Translations under genes and position numbers: made by a program
Shown: positions 56,983 to 64,000 of the stretch, one piece after another
Numbering within the stretch: the first letter of the stretch is position 1
Layout of the letters: every line of letters starts with the position of its first letter
The notes under the pieces: generated by a model
The model's database searches: none
What the model saw: only the letters and a program-made list of their open reading frames with translations
Told to the model about the DNA's origin: nothing
NCBI GenBank assembly: GCA_039881045.1
Contig: JAYWVB010000058.1
Coordinates: 1 to 64,000 of the forward strand
DNA from: Chaetomium olivaceum
Lineage: Eukaryota > Ascomycota > Sordariomycetes > Sordariales > Chaetomiaceae
DNA length: 64,000 bases
Reading direction: 5' to 3'

Positions 56983-58669
56983 TTATTTACATGGGCATTT
57001 TCTGGCGTTGTGCTCGATTGAGCCACAAACACTGCACTTCGGCTGCGCACGCTTTCGTGCCTTTGGCGCGGTCGTGTCCGATGGCCCCACCTCTCCTTCT
57101 TCGACCTCTCGACGAGCTTCCTGGCTTCCTTGACCCTTCTGACGAGCATTCTGGGAGGCCTCGATGTGTGTCATCCCTTCTCCAATCGTCATAGTCCCTC
57201 CTGTTTGAATGAAAGCTCGGCGTGCCCGCTTTCTCTTTTGTCGACCATTTTCAGCTCGAAGTCGCGAGTTCTCTTCCTGCAAAAGAGTAGCATTGTGCAT
57301 CGCCATCTGGCAGCCCTTGATGATTTTCTGAAGCGCCTGATCTGTTGGGCTTATCTCTCTCTGGCGTTTCCTCTGGAGAGAGTCAAGCTCGACCATGTTT
57401 ACTGGCGTTTTGAGAGGCAGACTTGGCGGTTGGATGGGGGTAGGAGGGGGACTCGGTGTCCGTATCCTGGTTTGTAGCCGACAAAGAACCTGAGTTGGAT
57501 CGAGAGGCACGAGCCCTGTAGCCCTAAAGCCACTTACGATGTTCCTTGTGCTGAACGTCTTTTTCCGAGCTTCAAGAAACAGTTCGAGGAACCTTGGTTT
57601 GTCGATGTGATAAACCCCGAGTGCTATCATCTCTTTGACAAGGTCGCCGTACGTTCGCTTCAGCACAGCGAAACAGCTGACGTCAAGAGGCTGGAGGTGG
57701 TGCGACGAGTGCGGAGGCATGCACTCTGTAAGGATCCGATGTTCAGTAACAGAATTTGTCGAATTCAGGCGTCGAATGACTTCCATGACCATCGAGAATA
57801 AGAAGCCGATATCGACCAACAGTCCGTTTTCGGGTTTGTGGCTCGAAGACTTCTCGAAGCCACTCGAAGGTAAGCTCATCGGTTGTCCAGCCGTTATCGC
57901 TGACTCCAATACGCCATGTCTTTGGCAGCACTGAGCCGTCGTACCACGACGAAATGTGGACTTTCCCTTCAAAGATAATCATCGGGTCAACACTCCAGCC
58001 AGATGCGTTAATGCACTCGATGACAGTTGTCCACTCTCGGTTCCCTGGCTGAATAACAACAGGTCGGTTCCGTCGGTCAGACCGAGTAACCACTTTAGAT
58101 GTACTTGCAACACCCATCTGGAAGCCGGTCTCGTCAAAGTTGTAGATATCCACGTCGAGGACTCCGTACTCGTTGATCGTCTTTTGCACCCGTGCAAACC
58201 ACGCTGAAATCTTCTCTGGGTCTTCGCATAAGGCTCGCTGATAGTCATACTTTCTTGAATACTTCGTCTTCAAATGGGGATGCTGATCAAGAAGCCGATG
58301 AACCCAGTTCTCGCCAACAGTCATTGCAGGGACCGGGGTAGTTGCGATAGACGCGTCGAGCAACATCAAGTTTCCAGGCTCGCGGAGAAGAAGATCGGCC
58401 ATTTGTCGAATGTAGCTGATCGTTGGCGACATACCACGGTCGTCCAGTGACTCGATCCATTGAATCAAGGCTGCTTCTTCAGTTGGGTGTAGCTTTCGGT
58501 TCTTGACTTGCGCTTGTTGACGCGTAACACCCCCTTTGACGCGTTCTTGGAGAGTCGCCCTTGGTACATCAAATGCAGCCGCAGCTTTGCGAATGCTTTG
58601 GGTTTCGCCTGAACGTAAGGCCTCCAGTGCTAATTGGATCCGCTCTTCGTGCTGCAAAGGCTTTGGCAT
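56983..58669 (-). pseudogene. pogo/Fot1 transposase with one frameshift (element 2)
   Basis: Start MPKPLQHEER at 58669 (an in-frame ATG at 58705 lies just inside the TIR). Order: psq helix-turn-helix (SIRKAAAAFDVPRATLQERV), CENP-B/Tc5 helix-turn-helix (about residues 55-140), DDE_1 core with Asp in IYNFDETGFQMG, in RLLILDGHGSH and in HLQPLDVSCF, a coiled-coil-like stretch (NATLLQEENSRLRAENG) and a C-terminal zinc knuckle CSVCGSIEHNARKC (CX2CX4HX4C). One extra base near 57748 breaks the frame between the second and third Asp. The layout equals that of element 1 at 43061, but the proteins differ widely, so they are separate lineages. Inactive as read. Confidence 0.92.
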
Positions 58670-58709
58670 TTTGCCGGGTACGATGGCATGGTAAGGTGCA
58701 TCCAAAGTG

Positions 58710-58778
58710 GACGTGGTGGGGTGCGGGGCTGGAAAGTGGCCGGAAAGGTGGTGTGGCCGGAAAGGTGATAGATTACGT
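58710..58778 (-). repeat. pogo 2 terminal inverted repeat, right
   Basis: Inverted match to 56847-56915 with one mismatch. The transposase start follows directly inside it. Confidence 0.93.
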
Positions 58779-58988
58779 TATACATAATTTGTATAAATAC
58801 TCTAGGTGTATAGCGTGTTGGCATACCTCAGAAACCTCATCAAGCCGTCCTCGGCTGTATTACTCGGCCTGGACAATGGCGAATGTGGACCAAGGTCGAT
58901 ATAATGATTTATTCATATTTTAACAACCCACTCCCTCCCTATGTACATCCCGCCGGGCCTAATTCCGTTACTTCTTCTTTTCCTGCTC

Positions 58989-59843
58989 TCAAAAAACAAC
59001 CGTCTTGGTGCCATTCAGGAAAACGCGGCCTTCCGCATACCACTTGACTGCAGCAGCAAGAACTTGGCTCTCGATATTGGAGCCTTCATCGACCAACCCG
59101 TTGGGGTTGATGCTATGGTCGACGCGCGCTACCCTTTGCTCGATGATGGGTCCCTCGTCCAGGTCGGCCGTGACAAAGTGCGCCGTGGCGCCAATGATCT
59201 TGACGCCGCGGTCATAGGCCTGATGGTACGGTTTAGCGCCCTTGAAGGACGGCAGGAAACTATGGTGGATGTTGATAATGCGACCGGACATGGCTTCGCA
59301 GAGAGTCGGGCTGAGGACCTGCATGTACCGGGCCAGGACGACAAGCTCGATATTGTGCTGCTTGATGAGGTCGAGGATTTGCCCCTCCTGAACCGCCTTG
59401 GTGTCCTTCGTAACGGGGAGATGATGAAACTCAATCCCGTAACTAGCGGCCAGGCCAGCGAACTCCGGGTGGTTGGATACAATCAGAGGAATCTCAATGG
59501 GGAGCTGGCCGGCCTTGGCGCGGAAGAGGAGGTCATTGAGGCAATGTCCGATCTTGGATACCATGATGAGCACCCGTGGCTTCTGGGAAACAGGTCGGAT
59601 CTTATACGCCATCTTGTAATCCTCGGCCAGCGAGTCAAAGATCGGACGCAAATGCTCGGTCGATTCCGCCGCCTTTGGACTGGGACCGAAATGCACCCTC
59701 ATGAAGAATTTTTCGCTGGTTGGGTCGGAGAACTGCTGCAAATCCAGAATATTGTGCTGCTCGCGGGCGAAGATGCCCGTCACAGCGTGCACAATACCCG
59801 GCTTATCCGGGCAGGACAGCGTGAGAATCTGATCGCTTGCCAT
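58989..59843 (-). CDS. purU: Formyltetrahydrofolate deformylase
   Basis: An intronless 284-aa frame starting MASDQILTLSCPDKPGIV. The first 80 residues are an ACT domain (regulatory in bacterial PurU, responding to Met and Gly). Residues 90-275 are a formyltransferase-fold domain with RVLIMVSKIGHCLNDLLFR and the catalytic Asn191, His193 and Asp229 (IINIHHSFLPSF, LDEGPII). It hydrolyses 10-formyl-THF to formate and THF, balancing one-carbon pools in the cytosol or mitochondrion. The length equals the family's. The gene lies only 210 bp from pogo 2. A GGGTTAGGGT word lies 143 bp upstream. Similar purU genes are patchy in fungi and are sometimes of bacterial origin, but this was not tested. Confidence 0.95.
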   Translation of the reverse strand: MASDQILTLSCPDKPGIVHAVTGIFAREQHNILDLQQFSDPTSEKFFMRVHFGPSPKAAESTEHLRPIFDSLAEDYKMAYKIRPVSQKPRVLIMVSKIGHCLNDLLFRAKAGQLPIEIPLIVSNHPEFAGLAASYGIEFHHLPVTKDTKAVQEGQILDLIKQHNIELVVLARYMQVLSPTLCEAMSGRIINIHHSFLPSFKGAKPYHQAYDRGVKIIGATAHFVTADLDEGPIIEQRVARVDHSINPNGLVDEGSNIESQVLAAAVKWYAEGRVFLNGTKTVVF

Positions 59844-61246
59844 TGTTGAAATGCTGGGGTTGATGCCGGCCGTTTGCTGTTGAGAGATTTCCCTTGAACG
59901 ATGCGTCAGAGACCGCTGGCACGATTTGTGATCTAAAATCTGGCCTGCTGCAGGGTGTGTCCACTTGGTTTAGCCTGAAGGTTGAGGGTTAGGGTGCCCC
60001 TTGACTCCTTGACCCCTTGAAGTCCGAGTTTGAGTCTTCGACTTGAACTGGATGGTATAGGGTGCTTTTAGCTTTTTAGCGAGTTTGACGTTTGGTACGA
60101 GAGTTAAATTGCCCAAGGTCAGACTTTGAGTCACTCAACAAAACAATGATTATGGTCGTTCAGATTCTCGTTGCCATGTTGGAGAGACGCCGCGCTTCCC
60201 GTGGCTCGCACGAATTTCGGGATTTCGGGATTTCGGGATCTGGCTGGAGGTCGAACTCCGCCAAAAAGCGGCCTGGTGTTCGTCTTGTGCGTACATATTC
60301 CCATAACGATAATATTTCAAGGGTTCTAGCAAGAATGGACCTTATCGGCAACACGCCTTGAATTATAGTGGGATACCTGGTACCTTTCATTTCCGATAGC
60401 CCAGTGTTATTATATTCTCAACATCAACGACAGAAGTTACTTTCGTCTTATGGTATTTCACGGCAACCAGTTATGTGAGATCATAATCTCTTAGTGGGAC
60501 ATAGAACCTAGGATTACTTTGGCTTCATAGCGATAGCTATATACCTACCTACCTAGGAGGCCTGGCAGGCCGATAAGCAATTCACTCTGTGCACCGAAGT
60601 CCGAGTCTACTGCATTCAGAGTTAACAGTAAATTCCAGCGCCATATAGTGCAAAGTACGCCTATTTATATCCATCAAAAGTCATAACCCAGACCTTGCTG
60701 GCAAAGACTCGTAGAGCCCCGTAGAGTCCATTTATGTTCCTACAAATAATTAAAATATGCCAGAACGTGAAGGGGACGGGGTCGAGACATGCGTACCTAC
60801 GGAGGTAGGTAGTCTAGACGACAGAATATGACCTTGCGCCTCATATCGAGTGTTCCCACACCGTTGATGCCATGATGTATCGACAAATGTTCTCCTTGAG
60901 ATGACGGGTGGATCAAGGGGATTTATCAGCCAATAAACATTTAAGAACTTCACCTTCCATTTCGAGCGGTAGTGGCCGTGGCTATCGAATCTTACGTACG
61001 TCGGTACGTTGGTGCGGTGTCACGCTTCCTAATGCCGAATGACTCACCCACCTGCGTCTTGATACAAGAAGGCGGTCCCTAAACTCGATTTCCAGTTATA
61101 GCTATCAACGTCTATCTAGGAGAGTTAATTCGTGAAACACTTCCTCCCTATTCTCGGGCACAAGTCATTCCTCAGCTACTCTTAATTACCGTCTGTACAT
61201 ACCTCGGGTAGTCTATCCAGCATCCGCAACCGAGTTTTCTCTCACA
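59844..61246. other. Intergenic region between divergent purU and GNAT genes
   Basis: About 1.4 kb, no gene recognised. A 9-bp word TTTCGGGAT repeats three times at about 60214-60240. CTACCTAC words occur near 60545 and 60797. Confidence 0.5.
59986..59995 (+). promoter_or_regulatory. Telobox-like word GGGTTAGGGT upstream of purU
   Basis: It lies 143 bp before the purU start codon (gene on the minus strand, so it reads ACCCTAACCC in the promoter). A promoter telobox for a TRF/Tbf1-like factor is possible. Confidence 0.4.
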
Positions 61247-62002
61247 ATGCCTCTTTCCCTTCGCCCGGCTACGGAAGATGATAGCCCTAGCATTGGCCGA
61301 ATCGGTCAAGCCGCATTTCAAGACTCTTTATCTACGATTCTATTCCCCGCCCATTTATACGCCAACTCCGAAACCGGTGACCCTAAGCTTGACGAAGCAC
61401 AATGGCGCGCTGCTAGAACTACTAGGAGGATGAGGGAGGGCAAACCAACCTTTGTAGTCGTGGAGAGTTCGGAAGATGGGGACGGCGATGCGCAGGTCGT
61501 CGGCTTCGCCCAGTGGGAAATACCCTCACAGAAAACATCGTCAGAAATGGGCACGGCGGAAAACAAACGGCAAGAGCCTTTCCCACCGGCCCTCGATCAG
61601 GACGCGTTGCGGGATCTGTACAAGAAAATTGAAGAGATGACAGTGGCCGGGCTCGGACCTAGCCAACATACCAATATGTGGTGTAAGTCTACAGGCTTTG
61701 GGCCGAGAACCCGAGTACCCCGGTCCGTTTCGAACCCAAGTTGACAAGTCGCCCTGGCGCTAGATCTGATGATTCTTGCTATTGACCCCGCGCATCAGCG
61801 CCGTGGAATCGGCAAAATGCTCCTGAAGCACGGACTTGAACTGGCAAGCAAGGCTGAGAAAGACGTGTTCCTCATCGCTACTCCCGAAGGCAGGGGCTTG
61901 TACCTCTCGTTCGGCTTCTTCGACGTGGGTGAACTCGCTTTATTTGGAGAAACTCCACACCAGCTCATGCTGTGGAAAACATCCAAGGTCGACGGGTTCT
62001 AA
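61247..62002 (+). CDS. GNAT-family N-acetyltransferase
   Basis: Two exons, 61247-61682 and 61764-62002, with an 81-nt intron (GTAAGT...TAG) inside NMW/YLMILAIDP, giving 224 aa. The N-terminal part (LRPATEDDSPSIGRIGQAAF) is a typical fungal GNAT opening. Middle: VVGFAQWEIP. The acetyl-CoA loop reads HQRRGIGKMLLKHGL (Q/RxxGxG) at about residues 155-170, then the end strand GLYLSFGFFDVGE. The family transfers acetyl groups from acetyl-CoA to amines; the substrate cannot be told. It resembles small puromycin-acetyltransferase-like fungal proteins. No neighbour suggests a pathway. Confidence 0.88.
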
Positions 62003-62211
62003 TCGACATGTATCTTCCGCGGATCGTCGGTCACTGTTCACCAATGATCTCATCACAAAGCCCCTATTATTAGAATACAAACGCAGAGGATGGGAGAAAT
62101 GGCGTACGAGCCCCGTCATAGAGCATGTAGTATAGCTAACAAGCCCCACGAGCCTTGGGTATTAAATTATTGGCAGACAAACAGGCTAATCCTAGTCCAG
62201 TATATACCGTC

Positions 62212-63998
62212 TCACCAGCCGTAAGGCGGGTTCCTGTGGGTTTCATTCCACTGTTGTTGAACCATGTTTTCATGGTCCATATCTCGTATGCTCGGCGTAG
62301 CGCTAGAACCCCCCCAAGGCTGGCTGTGGGGATTCCATGTCTCCACTCCCGTCCACTGAATAACACTGCCCGGCGGCATGTGTGATGTTCCAGGGACGGT
62401 GGCCATGGGGAGGGTGGTAGAAGTGCACCGGCGCTATACTCTGGCTGTTCTAGAGGAGCCGAGCAACCCCTTGGCGGGGGGATGAACATGTCAGATGCAT
62501 AGATACCATGGAATCCTTGATCCTGTAGCGTATTGATTGTGTCCACGACGGTGGGCCGTTTCCCGTGGTCTCTTTCAACCGCCATCTCGTCGAAGTCATC
62601 CTCACCTAAGTCCCAAAGTCCGCTCGGCAGCAAAACGTGGTGCTGAATTCGGTGTCCTATAGTGGACCCCGGGTCGGCTTCGCTCATCTCTCCTAAAGCT
62701 GCCCAAAATTTGTCGACGTCGGAAGGGTTGGCGCCCATGGCGATCAGTCGATTTACCACCATCATTTCGTCCCCCAACGGGCTTGATCTGCTTTTCCGGG
62801 GTTCTGGGAGTGCACCTGGACCCGGCGGCGCCGACCACGAGGCTGATGTTGAGGGTACCTGATCCAGAGATGAACCCCTCATATGACTCTGCTCCCCCCC
62901 TTGGCTCTGAATCAGAGCTTGTACTGCATATGACAATTGAAAGACAGCCTGTGATGGCAAGGCGCGGTACCTCGCCATTGGTATCCCCGAAATCCACGCT
63001 TGGAACCAGGCTTTGAGTGCGATGGGTGCGGTTCGTAGCAGGGTCTCGGCGATTGTACACGAGGGAAGCGAGGTGAGAGCCCTTGACGAGGATCCGGCAG
63101 CGCGGCATTGCAACGCGTTACCTCCTCGGGCCTCTGAGATGCGCACATCAATCGTGTTGAGTTGCATCGCAATCATATCTGTTGATGTTAGTTGTGCCCC
63201 TGGTTCCAATTTTGGGGGGTTCTTACCATTATCCTTCAGGGCACTGGGAAGTTCTTTCCTTAATTTATCCAGATAGGCCTGGCAAGCAGTCATCGCCGCC
63301 TCTCGCTCTTGGACTTCTTTCTTTTGTTCGAACCCCTCTAGAGCAACTGCGCCGTTTCCACGATCTGCTCTCCCCGTTTGAGAGTCTTTGAGAACAGCGA
63401 TTCGTTCGGCTAGGTACTGAATCTTGACATAGTAGACAAGTGCTTCATCTAGTTCGTGTGCTTTGGCGTTTTGGATATTGGCGAGGCATTGTCGAAGGTA
63501 CGAAGTGAACGGCATCGGTGAAAGTTGATGAAGATGCATTGTCGCTCTGCATTCGCTATTAGTTATGGTCATAGGGGACACGGCAATGACTTGAACGTAC
63601 GATGACCGCAAGTACCATACACCGAGCAGCAGCCTTTGGCCTTCGATCACCCTCGCATCCGGTACATCGTCGTCAGTGAGCTTCTTGTTCAAACCCAGGT
63701 CAGAAACAAGCGACTCGGCTAAACACAACAGGTTGTTAAGATTGCTGTGTTTTGCACCGTTGTAGTGGTGCCAACCAAGGATCACCACAATGCCCATGAG
63801 CAAATCCAAGGAGCGCTCAGACTGACGAAACAGCTTGTCGGCTATGTGCCTCGTGACTCCTTCCATTCGGGCAGCCATAGTTTGCAGTCCTTCAAAGCTT
63901 GCGATGACCCGAATGGACATCATCAGGACTGGATGGTGGTTATTCAATGCCGAGGCTGAAATGTGTTCGGGGATGACGACGAACGGATGTTGCGGCAT
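62212..63998 (-). CDS. Zn2Cys6-type transcription factor, C-terminal part (runs off the window)
   Basis: Three exons visible: 63998-63601 (start outside the window), 63546-63227 and from 63178 down. The introns are 54 nt (GTACGT...CAG) and 48 nt (GTAAGA...CAG). The first holds no stop, so a naive frame reads through it. The sequence HPFVVIPEHIS...LLMGIVVILGWHHYNGAKHSNLNNLLCLAESLVSDLGLNK is the fungal-specific regulatory domain seen after Zn2Cys6 fingers; the finger itself lies beyond 63998. The C-terminus is uncertain. The open frame goes on to 62136, but from about 62430 that frame looks non-protein-like, while a frame one base away reads TLPMATVPGTSH...NETHRNPPYGW and stops at 62212. I favour the latter with an indel near 62425. 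Targets unknown. Confidence 0.8.
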
Positions 63999-64000
63999 CA

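Larger units (their letters stand above)
56847..58778 (-). mobile_element. pogo/Fot1-type DNA transposon 2
   Basis: A 69-bp TIR pair (56847-56915 and 58710-58778, one mismatch) with TA on both outer sides (56845-56846 and 58779-58780). Each TIR starts ACGTAATC and holds two direct copies of CACCTTTCCGGCCAC at a 17-bp period. Total length 1.93 kb with one transposase gene on the minus strand. Confidence 0.95.

Noticed and set aside
43061..58669. Programmed ribosomal frameshifting in the two pogo transposases
   Set aside because: The sequences at the shift points have no slippery heptamer or shared motif, so mutation or sequence error is more likely.
60214..60240. TTTCGGGAT triplet repeat as a regulatory array
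   Set aside because: Only three copies of 9 bp; no gene-proximal position or known motif.

Overview
The window looks like the end of a chromosome arm of a filamentous ascomycete (Pezizomycotina, probably a Sordariomycete). Genes are spaced singly on both strands. Introns are short (48 to 81 nt inside the intact genes, one of 176 nt), with GT...AG borders and CTAAC-like branch points. Gene families are typically fungal: OrsD/RecQ telomere-linked helicase, CBM18 protein, GH3 glucosidase, Dur3, fungal phospholipase A2 and a Zn2Cys6 regulator. The genus cannot be named from sequence alone.

Layout. (1) 1-2.7 kb: C-rich, low-complexity, probably telomere-proximal DNA with 18-bp and 12-bp tandem repeats, telomere-like CCCTAA/CCTTAA words and a stray fragment of the neighbouring helicase gene. 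(2) 2.74-7.99 kb, minus strand: a decayed telomere-linked helicase of about 1,750 codons, combining an N-terminal OrsD zinc domain, a middle region that reads like a tyrosine recombinase, and a C-terminal RecQ-type helicase. It carries about five frameshifts and one nonsense codon. (3) 8-14.7 kb: gene-poor DNA with a minisatellite. (4) 14.7-27.6 kb: mostly ordinary genes: a frameshifted CBM18 (chitin-binding) pseudogene, aquaporin, coactosin-like actin-binding protein, membrane-anchored GH3 beta-glucosidase, and a Dur3-type urea transporter whose fourth intron has lost its GT donor. (5) 28-59 kb: a transposon island with a MULE (52-bp TIRs), an SDR relic, two 5'-truncated LINEs in inverted orientation (each with a 13-bp target-site duplication) that bracket a secreted phospholipase A2 gene, two pogo/Fot1-type elements with the same unusual TIR design, and a large Helitron. 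Only the phospholipase, a small cysteine-rich secreted peptide and an MFS transporter look like host genes here. (6) 59-64 kb: PurU formyl-THF deformylase, a GNAT acetyltransferase and the C-terminal part of a Zn2Cys6 transcription factor that runs off the window.

Every large transposon protein here is broken by point changes or single-base indels, so the island appears old or inactive. The most unusual object is the composite recombinase-like/RecQ gene at the left end together with its partial copy toward the presumed telomere. All frames, splice sites and repeats were read by eye; no database search or alignment program was run.
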